Source: Branchiostoma floridae
Taxonomy: Eukaryota; Chordata; Leptocardii; Amphioxiformes; Branchiostomatidae
Direction: 5' to 3'
Length of the DNA: 64,000 nt
Assembly (NCBI RefSeq): GCF_000003815.2
Contig: NC_049994.1
Location: 16,685,280-16,749,279 of the forward strand
Every line of letters begins with the position of its first letter. The stretch's first letter is position 1. The position numbers and the translations under genes are program-made. Below are positions 1-11,941 of the stretch, piece after piece. The notes beneath the pieces are model-generated. The model saw only the letters and a program-made list of their open reading frames with translations. It searched no databases and had not been told where the DNA came from.

Positions 1-540
1 TTATTACAGAGAAAAAGTTTTTTTGTGCGAAAACCCACGTCCTAACATATTTTGCCATGTCGTCGTGAGCGCTAAAGGCGCAAGCCGTCGCAAGGGAGGT
101 CCGGAGAAACTTCATTTTCTGCATTCTAGGAGTACTTTTTGCCCGAAACAAGCTAAGTTTGACTCTAAAATCTGTATGAGTTATTACGTTTTTGAGGGCG
201 ACGCTTCCGCAACATATTTTACCATGTCCAGCGCCGAAGGCCGGGAGGCTCGGAGAAATTTTGAAATCTGGACCCTTTGAAACACCATTTCCTGCATTTT
301 TAGGGGTTCTATCTGGCATTTTAAAAACGTGTTACGAAGAATTGCTTAGTAACGCTTAACGGCGAATTCGGTATAACAAATAACGATTAACGTTGAATTA
401 AAACGACCAATAACGCTTCACGAAGAATATACCGATAACGATTAACGTTGAATTAGAGCGGGTCGGTAACGATTAACGGTGAATTAAAATGGCTCGTAAC
501 GCTTAACGGAAAAAGGCATGCAGACCCTCAGAAGTCATAT
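1..540. repeat. Short imperfect repeats with TTAACGNTGAATTA motif
   Basis: No gene is seen. Positions about 330-520 carry several spaced copies of a motif like taacgattaacggtgaatta. A related stretch ending in gcatgcagaccctc (about 517-530) reappears in inverted orientation near 19045-19085. This suggests two remnants of one dispersed element. Function is unknown. Confidence 0.45.
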
Positions 541-1254
541 TGGGTGTACAGTACATCTAGATTCTTCATGCTTAGATATAATATAGTGTCATGAACAGTT
601 TTTGGTTGTAGACATTTCTAGAGTCCCACAGAGACAGAAGCCAGTGCCCAGTATTTACATGTCAACACAGATTGGGAGGAAGCTGAAACATAATCAGGAT
701 GGAGGAAGGAGATGTGGGATTAGGGCTGTATAACTTTAGCAGGATTAAGTCTCCTTAGACTGTGCAGACGGCAATGTCAGGAAGTTTTGTACCACCAGCA
801 CACGTCTTGGAAATTAAGAAGCATGCTTTTTGCCAGCCTGATATCTTCAGCATTGTTGGAAAGGCCGTACCAATTTATTTCCTTGCTTCTCATGCAAATG
901 TCTGACAGAAAACTTGACTTTGACCAACCAAAATGAAACAACCAAGACGCAGACTGTCTCCTCTGTTTTATGTTGATTTAAAAGCACTTTCTTTTATCTG
1001 TGCACCAGCAATTCGTAATTCACAAAAAAACATACATCCAGGTTCTTGAATATTTCTAACTTAAACTTTAGGAAGAGGTAAATACAGTATCAAAACTGGC
1101 TGAAAACAGAGGGACGGCTCATAAAAAACTTTAACTCTGTTTTTGACTTTTATGTTCAATTTCTAGTTCAGCATTTAGTTCTTTTGAACAACCAACAAAT
1201 CAAATTGATACCTAAGCTAAACATAAGGTCAGCACAACATAGTTTTATACTGAT
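541..1254. other. Unannotated stretch, no gene seen
   Basis: AT-rich sequence without a convincing open frame, splice-bounded exon or recognisable repeat, lying between the short repeats at the window start and the 86-bp minisatellite. Confidence 0.4.
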
Positions 1255-2756
1255 AACCCAGAAAAACACACAGTCATGGTCCTCTCCTGTACTTGGCCTT
1301 GTCGTTAACCATAGTGTTAAACACAGATCTACATTTTGTAGATAACCCAGAGAAACACGCAGTGGTCCTCCCCTGTACTTCGCCTTGTCGTTAACCATAG
1401 TGTTAGACACAGATCTACATTTTGTAGATAACCCAGAGAAACACGCAGTGGTCCTCCCCTGTACTTGGCCTTGTCGTCATTTTGTAGATAACCCAGAGAA
1501 ACACGCAGTGGTCCTCCCCTGTACTTGGCCTTGTCGTTAACCATAGTGTTAGACACAGATCTACATTTTGAAGACAACCCACAAAAACACGCAGTGGTCC
1601 TCCCCTGTACTTGGCCTTGTCGTTAACCATAGTGTTAGACACAGATCTACATTTTGAAGACAACCCACAAAAACACGCAGTGGTCCTCCCCTGTACTTGG
1701 CCTTGTCGTTAACCATAGTGTTAAACACAGATCTACATTTTGTAGATAACCCAGAGAAACACGCAGTGGTCCTCCCCTGTAACCATGGTGTTAAACACAG
1801 ATCTACATTTTGTAGATAACCCAGAGAAACACGCAGTGGTCCTCCCCTGTAACCATGGTGTTAAACACAGATCTACATTTTGTAGATAACCCAGAGAAAC
1901 ACGCAGTGGTCCTCCCCTGTACTTGACCTTGTCGTTAACCATAGTGTTAGACACAGATCTACATTTTGTAGATAACCCAGAGAAACACGCAGTGGTCCTC
2001 CCCTGTACTTGGCCTTGTCGTTAACCATAGTGTTAAACACAGATCTACATTTTGTAGATAACCCAGAGAAACACGCAGTGGTCCTCCCCTGTACTTGGCC
2101 TTGTCGTTAACCATAGTGTTAGACACAGATCTACATTTTGTAGATAACCCAGAAAAACACACAGTGGTCCTCTCCTGTACTTGGCCTTGTCGTCATTTTG
2201 TAGATAACCCAGAGAAACACACAGTGGTCCTCCCCTGTACTTGGCCTTGTCGTTAACCATAGTGTTAGACACAGATCTACATTTTGAAGACAACCCACAA
2301 AAACACGCAGTGGTCCTCCCCTGTACTTGGCCTTGTTGTTAACCATAGTGTTAAACACAGATCTACATTTTGTAGATAACCCAGAGAAACACGCAGTGGT
2401 CCTCCCCTGTACTTCGCCTTGTCGTTAACCATAGTGTTAGACACAGATCTACATTTTGTAGATAACCCAGAAAAACATGCAGTGGTCCTCCCCTGTACTT
2501 GGCCTTGTCTTAACCATAGTGTTAAACACAGATCTACATTTTGTAGATAACCCAGAGAAACAGGCAGTGGTCCTCCCCTGCACTTGGTCTTGTGTTAACC
2601 ATTATGATAGTGTTAAACACAGATCTACATTTTGAAGATAACCCAGAGAAACACGCAGTGGTCCTCCCCTGTAACCATGGTGTTAAACACAGATCTACAT
2701 TTTGTAGATAACCCAGAGAAACACGCAGTGGTCCTCCCCTGTACTTGGCCTTGTCG
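1255..2756. repeat. 86-bp minisatellite array
   Basis: About 18 head-to-tail units, period 86 bp where complete (for example the step from 1337 to 1423). Each has acccagagaaacacgcagtg, a gtcctcccctgtacttggcc segment, and a segment containing cacagatctacattttg. Shortened units are interspersed: some lack the acttggcc part, some retain only the end carrying cattttgtagata. Units are nearly identical, so the array is young. The 86-bp period is not a multiple of three, and the minus-strand open frames here are by-products of the repeat. Confidence 0.93.
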
Positions 2757-2880
2757 CTGACCCCTCACGGTTCCCAAACACAGACATGGCGTCTGGCTGC
2801 AGACCACAACCAGATGTCAGGGAAGGCTTCTGTTGGAGCGGGGATGACAGACAACCGGCAGACGCGGGAACGACAACGTC
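2757..2880. other. Junction between the two tandem arrays
   Basis: Short single-copy stretch between the 86-bp array and the diverged array of about 150 bp. No gene or splice-bounded exon was recognised. Confidence 0.3.
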
Positions 2881-5335
2881 AAACTTACCGCTGCACGCAA
2901 AGTCACGACAACACGCTTGGTCTCTGACTTCAAGTTCAGACCAACAAGCTCAATATCATGAAGGGTGCTTCCTATTTCATGAAGCCATCAAGATATTTTG
3001 GCAAGCAAAAGTTTTGTCAGAAATTCATTGTCAAACCTGCCACTGCACACAAATTCAAGACAACATGCTTGGTCTCTGACTTCCAGTTCAGATCATCAAA
3101 TTCAACATTACCAAGGGCTATTTCTTTTAGGTGAAGAAATCACTATGTCTTGGCAGACTGAATCACCAGTAGTCATTGTCAAACCTCCTACTGCACGCAA
3201 AGTTATTGCAACATGCTTGGTCTTTGACTTCAAGTTCAAACCTAGGAGGTCGACATCACCTTGGGCTATTCCTTTCACATGAAGCAATCAAGATATTTTG
3301 GCAAACTAAAAATTGGGCAGGCCCTCATGGTCAAACCTACATTTGTACGTGTATGACTGCACGCAAAGCCAAGACATTTCGTCTCTGACTTCAAGTTCAG
3401 ACCAACAAGTTCGACATCATCAAGGGCTGTTCCTTACGTAAAGCAATCAAGATGTTTTGGCAACCTGAAATTTTGTTTGATCAAGAGCTCTTGGTCAAAC
3501 CTACCGCTGCATGCAAAGTCACAACAACATGCTTGGTCTCTGACTTCAACTTCACACCAACAAGCTTCAACAACACCAAGGGCTATTTCTTTTGCAATCA
3601 TGAAGTTTTGACAAACTGTATTAGTCATTGTGTAACCTTTGGAAGACCAAATGCAAATCTTTAAAGCTCTGGAATCAAGTTCATAATCAAATACTGGATA
3701 CTACTACTCACACCAACAAGTTCAACATTACCAAGGCCAATTCTTTCTAGTAGACTACATACTTTTTTTATTAAGGTAATCAAGATGTTTTGGAAAACTG
3801 AAATTTTGACAAGAGTTCATGGTCAAACCTATGACTGCATGCAAAGTAAAGACAAGATGTTTGATTTCTGACATCACGTTGAAACCAACAACTTTCCCAA
3901 GGGCTATTTCTTTTACGTTATGCGATCAAGATATTTTGGCAAACCAAAAATTTGGCAAGACATCATTGTCAAACCCATGACTGCACGCAAAGTCATGTCA
4001 GGATGTTTGATTTCTGAGTTCAAGTTCAAACCAACAACTTCAACATCATGAAGCTTAGTTTCTCTTATGTGAGGCAGTGAAGAAGTTTTGGCAAACTGAA
4101 TTTGTCAATGTCAAATCTTTGCATGACCAAATGCAAATTATCAAACTTGACTTCAAGTTCATGCCAACAAGTTCAACATCAACAAGACCTTTTCCTTTTA
4201 CATCATGCAATCAAGATATTTTGGCAAAGCAAAAATTTGGCAAGAGCTCATGGTCAAACCTATGACTGAAGGCAAAGTTATGACTAGATGTTTGATGATT
4301 TCTGGCTTCAAGTTCAAACCAGCAAGTTCAACATCATGAAGCTATTTCTCTTACGTGAGGCAATCATGAAATTTTGGCAAACTGAATTGGTTATTGTCAA
4401 ACATTTGCATGACCAAATCCAAATCATTAATGCTTTGACTTCAAGTTTATCATCATCAAGGCCTATTCCTCTTGCATCATATAATCAAGATGTTTTGGCA
4501 AACCAAAAATTTGGCAGGAACTCAGGGTCAAACCTATGACTGCACACAAAGTCGTGACAAGAGGCCTTATTTCTGATGTCAAGTTCAAACCAACAAGTTC
4601 AATTACAACATGAAGCTATTTCTTCTACGTGAGGCAATAACAAACTTTTGGCAAACTGAATTGGTCATTGTCAAACCTTTGCAAGACCAAACGCACATTA
4701 TCAAAGCTTGACTTCAATTTTAAGTTAAGACCAACAAACTCAACATCAACCAAGGCCTCCTGCCTCCTAAGGCAATCAAGATGTTTTGGCAAACTAAAAC
4801 TTTGGCAAGAACGCATTGTCAAACCCATGACTACACACAAAGTCAAGACGCTTGGTGATTTCTGACTTCAAGTTCAGAGCAGCAAATTCAACATCATCCA
4901 AGGCCCATTCCTTTTAGATGAAGGCTGAGGCAATCAAGATGTTTTGGCAATCTGAAATTTTGGCAGGAACTCATAGCTAAACCACTAACATAAACCACCA
5001 AGCTTTGTCACCACAAGTGAGCTGGTCTCTGACTTCAAGTTCAAACGACCAAGTTCAACAAAGCAAAGCGTTCTTCCTTTTACAAGGGCAAGCCAAGAAA
5101 TTTTGGCAAGCTGAACTTCTTTGGCAAACTCTTTTTCAAACCTCTAACTGCATGCAAAGCTCTGGAACCTTTGCAATATGCATGACAAGTGGCTTGGTGA
5201 GTTAGGAAGTTTTAGCAAATTGAACTTTTAGCAGACTCCTTGTTAAAATTACAACTGCACGCAAAGCTAGATAGTAGATTGGTCACAATAACTGGTTAGG
5301 TCTCTGATTTTTACATCCCTCTTCAACTTAGAGAA
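2880..5335. repeat. Diverged satellite with a unit of about 150 bp
   Basis: Repeated degenerate blocks: cttggtctctgacttcaagt, then caacaagttcaacatcat, then gcaatcaagatgttttggca, then ggtcaaacctatgactgcac and gcaaagtcatgac. The first blocks recur near 2912, 3066, 3212, 3376 and 3530, a period of roughly 146-165 bp. Copies are heavily diverged and some are internally deleted, so this array is older than the adjoining 86-bp array. Confidence 0.88.
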
Positions 5336-6690
5336 CTGGGCTAGTAGCATTGCATGAAACAAGCACTTTTCAGAAAAACATTAATTTTAAATTACAAAAC
5401 ATGTCATTATGTCTTCAATATTGTGTTTCATGGCAGTTGGCAGTAATAACTCTGGAATTCTACAGTGTAAACAAGTATGGGGTCTGCATGGGGGGGTCCT
5501 AACTGTGCTTTATGCTAAATTCCGGAGGTCCGCCTAGATATTACACTATATTCAAAAGGACAATGAATTACAGTATCAACACAAAATTTGCCTCTTCGCT
5601 ATAAGGTCTCATTGATGAGTTTCTTCTTCCCATAGACTTCTATGTTATAATTCGTGGTTTAAATGGGCGCTTTCATAATGAAGCTACGTGAAATTTCAGC
5701 AGATTTTTCATTCTATGTCGAGCACATTTGCCCTATATGGTGGGAAAAAATTGCCAACGTAAACTATACGTAGGAACTTTTTTTATAGCAATGACAAACT
5801 ACGATCAGTCAATCCCCACAAAAGGCACTTTTTCGCTGCTGGTGTACAACCGCACCACTCAGAACCCATGACTGTGTACCTCCGACCTAGCATGCGGCTG
5901 CAAAACTTTACCTGCTAATTTCTTCAGTTACAAACAAGCTTTCACCAATTCAACTTTTGAGATCAGTTCCACTGGCTAAAAGGGAATTTCTCACCGCTAA
6001 AAACACGCGTCCGTGCAGCCGTTTATTTTTTGGCTCGGATCTCTTTTAGGGTACCCACTCGGAGTAATACATGAATGAGACCTTAAGTCACGAGGATAAA
6101 AGGATAAATCAGTTTTCCCGCACATTATGGGAATCTAAAATAGCCTGCCTATGCCTTATGGAAAAGGGAATGCAGACCCCAATTATGGAGACCACAAACC
6201 ACATCAGTGTCAGCACCTGCACTAATGAATATGGCCATAACGAAGCGTGGTCTCAAATGTCCCCATTTGGTGTATACCAACAACAGTGGTTACAGCTAAG
6301 GCCAGTAAGGGCATTAAAAGACCCTACTCTTATGTTGTAATCAGCAAGCACTTTTAAGTGTACGAAGACACATCATCACTTGAAGAAAACCTTATGACAA
6401 TCCCAGTTCTACCTACCTACCTAGTCCCTTGATCTCCAGTCAACTTTCAATTGTCCCCAGGCCCGTCTTTCCCTTGTCAGAGTTAGCCTTTGATTAAAAA
6501 ATGTAATGCTAACCTGGAAAAGTAACAATTTACAAACAACGCCTGAAAAGCTGATCCATGCCATGCAATTAGTAGTCATTTTTTTAAAAATCTGGATATA
6601 CCAATCCACCTTTTTTACCCATCCCTATGAGAAAACTTCCATCCCAGGATGGAGGGATGGGTCCTGGAGACAACCCTACTTTCGACTATT
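5336..6690. other. Unannotated stretch, no gene seen
   Basis: No exon, tRNA or known repeat could be recognised. Two pieces carry gcagaccc-type motifs (about 5485 and 6172) resembling the dispersed repeat at the window start. Open frames are short, with no family resemblance. Confidence 0.35.
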
Positions 6691-6928
6691 AAGCCTGGGT
6701 ACCATCCTATTTCTACCCGGAAACCTTGCACTTGCTACCTTAAAAATATTTTTTAGGGCAGCGAGTGCAAGGAGCCCCCGTAGAAATTCATACGTTAACG
6801 TGGTCCGGGATCCGAGACAGAACAACAGAGAAGTGATATGTATAGTGTATAATGAATGTCAGAGCTAGAAGCGACTGTATATAGTATATGATGAACGCCG
6901 GAGCGAACTATTTTCTGTATGGTGCCCA
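6691..6928. mobile_element. Foldback element, CCTGGGTACCAT termini (copy 1)
   Basis: Starts with aagcctgggtaccatcc and ends with a related inverted end, tggtgcccaggct. The right part holds gaagcgactgtatatagtat and gagcgaactattttc. The same termini and internal motif occur at 26329-26512 and 37441-37832. No transposase frame, so it is read as a non-autonomous inverted-repeat element. Confidence 0.6.
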
Positions 6929-7196
6929 GGCTACATCAGAACTGCTACCCTAACTGTGATTGTCCGACATACAAAAGACTCAATCAGCCTTGCTGTCCGA
7001 CCCCCTATAGAGAAAACCACTGTCCCAAACGTAATGGCTCAAACACCAGACCAATGCATCAAGAGTCTTCCCAAACAATAAACCGTGCTGTCAGGCTCTG
7101 GTGCCAAGGTATATTAGGGAGGTATTTTAAATGCTGGGCCGTTTGTTTGGGGACTAGTTTGGCATGCTTGAAGGAGTGATGCTGTACAGACGGTTG

Positions 7197-7880
7197 GTGT
7201 ATGCAATTTAGTGGCTCAGGATTCTAAAGTATTGGGCCTAGGATTAGGGAAAAAACTGTTGTTTCTTGTTTCAGTCCTGAAGAAATTAGGGTCAGTACCT
7301 TAGGTCCTCCTGTGCCGTGAGGCACATTGGGCAGCAAGTTATTTCCACCGTCCTCTGTAACGAACTGTAGGTAGGGATTATCTTCTTAAATTTCTTTCTT
7401 AGACTAAATTGGCGCAAACTTAAGTGATACAATACAGTTTAACAAAGTAGAACTGAAATGTATGAGGATGCTTAATATACTAAACTTTTTTAAACGTTTT
7501 TTCAGTCGTTTTTATCGGGCTTTCAATTTTTTTATTTTATCTTGTTGTATCAAAACCAGTTTGGCTGGCGGACTTCAAGAATAATGACAAAATAGAAAGC
7601 TCGATAAAAACGACTAAAAAAAACGTTTAAAAAAACGCCGGAGCCTAACCTCTGCTTGGAGAGTAGTATGCAATATAGTGGCTCAGGATTCCAAAGTATT
7701 AGGCCTAGAAAAAAAATGTTGTGTTCCCTGTCTCAGTCCTTAAAAGTTGAGATCGGTAGGTAGGGATTATCTTTTTTAATTTCTCTTTTTGGCTAAATTG
7801 GCCAAAACTAAAGTGATACAATACAGTTTAACAAAGTAGGACGGAAATGCATGCGGATACTTTCAAACTTTAATTCTGTG
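7197..7880. repeat. Two direct repeats flanking a foldback element
   Basis: Sequence from 7197 to about 7480, starting gtatgcaatttagtggctca and including taagtgatacaatacagttt, is repeated with divergence at 7668-7870. Between the copies lies an inverted-repeat element at about 7484-7667. Its arms are cagtcgtttttatcgggctt and the matching ataaaaacgactaaaaaaaa. It ends in gcctaacctctgcttggaga, the terminus of the family also found at 51668, 54240, 55424 and 63325; the matching left terminus is missing. The arrangement suggests a segmental duplication that clipped the element. Confidence 0.65.
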
Positions 7881-7917
7881 CTTATTGGTTACAAATCTGT
7901 GGATACATTTATCCTTC

Positions 7918-7992
7918 ATTTTTGAATCAATCAATCAATCAATCAATGACCTTTATTTAGCCTGGAATGGATAGGCTGAATAAAAATTCTCA
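7918..7992 (-). mobile_element. LINE 3' tail fragment
   Basis: On the minus strand this reads as a short 3' end with aaataaagg followed by a tetranucleotide tail (attg)n, typical of CR1/L2-like non-LTR retrotransposon ends. No coding part remains. Confidence 0.45.
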
Positions 7993-8619
7993 CTGGAAGA
8001 GGTAAGTCCAAGATGCAATATGGTTTTCAAGGAAGAACTAAACAGTCCTTCAAACTTTTCTTTGTAGTTAATTGTACAATGTTCCACAGTATGCAACACC
8101 TTCCTATGCAAATAAAACTATTAACGTTACTAACATTAGTGTTGAAAAATACCCATTTGATTTTAACATTTAATGTTAGTGGTATTTCAGAAAAAGAAAA
8201 AAGAGGAAGATTTAATACATGCAAAAGAAAGCAATTTGCCAGTGTACAGTTTGATATACTAATGTTGCTTTGTTGATTATTACTGTATACATTTTAGTAC
8301 AACCAAAACACACTGCTTATTCATCCAACAGTAACCCTTTTGTGTTTGCTCCCTATAGTCCAGTTGACCAACTGGGGAGAGAGCGTGAAATCACTTAAAG
8401 AAACAAAACCTTAAAGGTCATGCCCTACTGTCTTACACATTGGGGTTTCCACACACAAATGTGTTAACAGTCTTGGTCACAGCTTTTAAAATCATTACAG
8501 AAAGACATAAAGTGACAAAGTGTGAACTTTAGGAAAGGACGGTGGCGAAAAGACAACATGAAAACAGATACTTGGCTAGGATTATCTTACAATCTTTCAC
8601 AATTGTAACAATTTCTTAC

Positions 8620-8692
8620 CTCATATCCTTTCAGATTCCGACAGTAAGCAGCTAAAGTCCTAACATGTCTCAAGAAATCCTCAGCTTTTTTC
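8620..8692 (-). CDS. Candidate orphan coding exon
   Basis: On the minus strand a plausible acceptor (gcacttag) opens an in-frame run KKAEDFLRHVRTLAAYCRNL followed by KGYE, closed by a good donor, gtaaga. The peptide looks helical and coding-like and the donor is close to consensus. No neighbouring exon with matching phase was found on either side and no family was recognised. It could be an exon of a gene with large introns, a relic, or chance. Confidence 0.25.
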
Positions 8693-9965
8693 CTAAGTGC
8701 CAGTACTAAGAGAATTACTAGTATTTCCAGTGACAAAAGACAAGACAGTATGGTACTTTACGCAACTCAATCCCCCTGTAATCCCCATAGCGGCACCCAC
8801 AGCGGCACCCAACCGTGAGGTACCGAGAAAGGGAACATCACGATTTTCAACACCACCAAAATTGTCTCTTTCTATTATTGTACCAATTAACAACAAAGGA
8901 TTGCCCTTCCAAAAGAGCTAAGGAGCTTTATCTGTAATATTTTCGGTAAAATATGTAAAGGAAGATGAGAGACACGGAAAAGAAAGTGTCCAAACTATTA
9001 GTGTGGAACCGTTAATGTTTTTCTTTCCAGTTGACAGAAGACTAGTCGTCTTCGACTTACGTTACAAGTTGCGAAGATTCTTTTCTCCTCTTCTCAAGCT
9101 AGAAGTCTTACCAAAACCAACAATCTATAAGATAAAACTACGTCCAACTAGAGATTTAGAACTCTTTAGTCGGGTCGAATCCCTGGCACTTTAAATCTTA
9201 ATTGAAAACAGTCCGGCGGTAACTTTATTTTGACAGTTCTGGCCGCCTGCCTACCAGGAAAGCGATATCAACTCCTGATGGAGGCGGAGAATGATTTTGG
9301 TCCCTCACTAAGAACAAACTCCCCACGCAAAAAGGACTCGCTTGCGATAAAACACTGGTAGTTCAAAGCTGCAACTGCAAGAGAGGAATGGGTTTATACT
9401 TACAGACACGTGGATAGCACACTCCCACACAAAAGAGCGGATATTTTGGGGGTGTTGAGGCCGGAGTGTACTGTACCGACTGTTTCCTCTTCGCTCTGTT
9501 GATGTTTGGATGATTGACGCGGGGCCTAACACGGTACCAAGGCGGCCCTGGCACAACTTCAAAACTGTGCCTGACGCACTTTTCCCTTTAAGTGTCCATC
9601 TCCTTTCTGATTTTATCTCGATAATGATCATTTCTGTCAAGAAAAAGCGATTATACGCTTCATATGAATGGAAAGTACGTCATTTGTCGGTGACCTTTCG
9701 CTGTTCGAATCGACTCAATGTCAAATGATCTCAAATAGTTTTGGCAACTGCCTAGCCTGGGCGGAAACAACTTGTAACGTATGTCAATCAAATAGGAAAT
9801 ACTCCTACAAAATTAAATTAAGTGAGTTATTACGGTAGTCTTGTTGACTCAAGGTATTGTTCACGAAAGACCACAGAAAATGTGAATGAGAATAGGGGAA
9901 ATGAAAGAATGTGAACAACCTTAATTAAGCATTTATAAAGTAATGTCTTTGTCTGCCCAGGTGAT
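8693..9965. other. Unannotated stretch, no gene seen
   Basis: Short open frames on both strands show no recognisable domain and no matching splice sites. No repeat family was recognised here. Confidence 0.3.
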
Positions 9966-10158
9966 GATCATTTAACTCCAAGCAAATCCTACGGTAGCAT
10001 ATGCATAAGTTAGTATCAATAGGTGGCAGTGGAGTGAAGCCGGCCTAGGAATGTGTATGCTGCCGGCTCCGGTGCCCGTCTGACTCCCTTTGGCGACTCC
10101 TTTGCCATCTTTGATACTATTTTATGGCACCGCAGGAGACTTGGAAATTGATGATCAT
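9966..10158. mobile_element. MITE, CTCCAAGCAGATCC family (copy 1)
   Basis: Element of about 170 bp with ends aactccaagcaaatcctacg and a related inverted right end (caggagacttgg), containing gtgaagccggc. It is flanked on both sides by gatgatcat (within the longer shared gatgatcatttaact), which reads as a target-site duplication of at least 9 bp. Relatives lie at 51077-51262 and 62375-62518. Confidence 0.8.
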
Positions 10159-10159
10159 T

Positions 10160-11400
10160 TAACTTCAAATATAACTTTTTTTCAAAATTATTTTGACTAC
10201 TTTCAAATATCCAGCATGTGCTGGGATATCAAAAGTTAGTGGTTTGGATTCTCAAAATTCTCGAAAATGATTTCATCACTAACGTTTCGGGATTGAAAGA
10301 AATGGTAACGTTAGAAATTAGCCAAATGTTGAGAATAAATTTCCAGAGGAGTGGTTGGGAATCGTAAATTATTTGGCTGAGTACATCACTCGCTTTTTCT
10401 TCTTTTCTTTTCTTTTCTTTTCAAGTTTTCTGAGGAGAACACAAGTTTCACATTGCGTGCACTGCTTGTTCTTTCCGCAATGTGGCGATGTTGCAAAGCA
10501 ACAAACTTCGGACCTTCTCGAGTGAAGGGCTGGGCTCACAGGCTAGCACTCTGGGCTGGATTCATAAGGTTGACTAACCGTCATGAGTTTGACACATTCA
10601 TCCCTTCTACATCAAGAAAACGAACTAAATGTTCCTGTAGTCATATAACGTTACTACACTGTGTAGAATCTGTAACGTTATACTATTCGATGCAAGATTG
10701 TCTCCAGGACCCGTTCCTCTAATCATTCCTCCGTCCTGGGACAAAAATTTGCTATAAAGCTAATCTTACGAGACTGACTGAATGCTTGCTACATACTTGG
10801 ACATTCTATTCGCAAACAAACAAACAAACAGACAGACAGAAAAACAAACAAACAGACAAACGCTGATGGAAACATTACATCTTCAGCAGAGAAGAACATG
10901 ATTAGGTGGGCCATAGCCTGATTAAATCTCGCTTATAGCAGCCCGCCCAGCATCCGCCGGCCTCCGCGGGGAGGGGGCCAGCTACAGCCCCGGACAGCAG
11001 AGTTTGTGTTAGGTGGGCCAATGACCTCGGCTATGATGCAACCGGCGTCAGCCTTCAGCCAGGTAACATCTAATTACTCCATGTTGGAAGGTACAATCGC
11101 GGACCTTGGAGGACACAATAGCGACACCAGTTATCTCATCAGATCACTCAGTTAACTCAGTTAAACGGCCGGCCCTGAAAACATGTATTTACGCATGTAT
11201 TACTTCACGCACTCTTTTACTTAAGTGTTAAGAGAAACGCCTGGCCTTTGCTGAAAGAGATTCAGTTTGCGTCTAAGTAACGATCAACACTTTCCATTCT
11301 GACGTCTGAGTTCAGTACGTATTTTAAAGCCTTTATAGGTGTACAAAAATACTTTTTTTCTGTTAGATCAGGTTAAAAATGGGGTGCAGGATATCTTGAG
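10160..11400. other. Non-coding stretch with simple repeats
   Basis: Holds a pyrimidine tract (ttcttttctttt, about 10392-10424), a (caaa/caga) tract at about 10817-10860 and a GC-rich patch near 10943-11010. No exon was identified. Confidence 0.4.
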
Positions 11401-11437
11401 TTCAAACGGCTGTGTTGTGAGTGCATTTGAGGCCATG

Positions 11438-11445
11438 TGACGTCA
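11438..11445. promoter_or_regulatory. Candidate CRE (TGACGTCA)
   Basis: Perfect palindromic cAMP-response-element core about 90 bp upstream of a good splice donor (acaag then gtatgt at 11535) that could end a non-coding first exon of the gene starting at 11948. A single 8-bp match is weak evidence; it is noted for its position. Confidence 0.25.
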
Positions 11446-11941
11446 TCTCTATTAAGCCGATCAACCAGTTTTTGAGGCAACTCCTGTGATACACAAAGCC
11501 CTTTCTAAATCCACGGAAAGTGCGACCTGACAAGGTATGTATCTGTTTATTTTCAACAAGAAACACACAAAAAGTTTTAATTGTGGAAACATTGGACGGG
11601 GACAAAACGTTTGGAAAAAAATCAAGATTGTTACGCTTTGGTGCGCCTGCGTAACTTCAGTAACGTTAAATTTATCATTATTTTGTTTGGCAGCTGGCCG
11701 AATTACATTTCGTCAGCTTTTTTCGTATGATTAAAACTGTTTACAACTTTGGCTGTCTTGTTTATGAATGAAGACTTATGCCTTTTTTGTACATTTTTGC
11801 CCCATTTGGCTAAGTACAACCACAAGAAGATATTTTATAGCTCATATCAATTAGTTGATATGACTCGTGTATGGATTCAGGCTCTTTTAGCTTTTCTGTA
11901 TAATATTCTTCTTTAACATCGGTTGGTATATTTTCGTACAG

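Noticed and set aside
1168-2807. Several minus-strand open frames with the motif STGEDHCVFLWVIYKM
   Set aside because: They are translations of the 86-bp minisatellite. The period is not a multiple of three, frames switch between units, and no splice or start context is shared.
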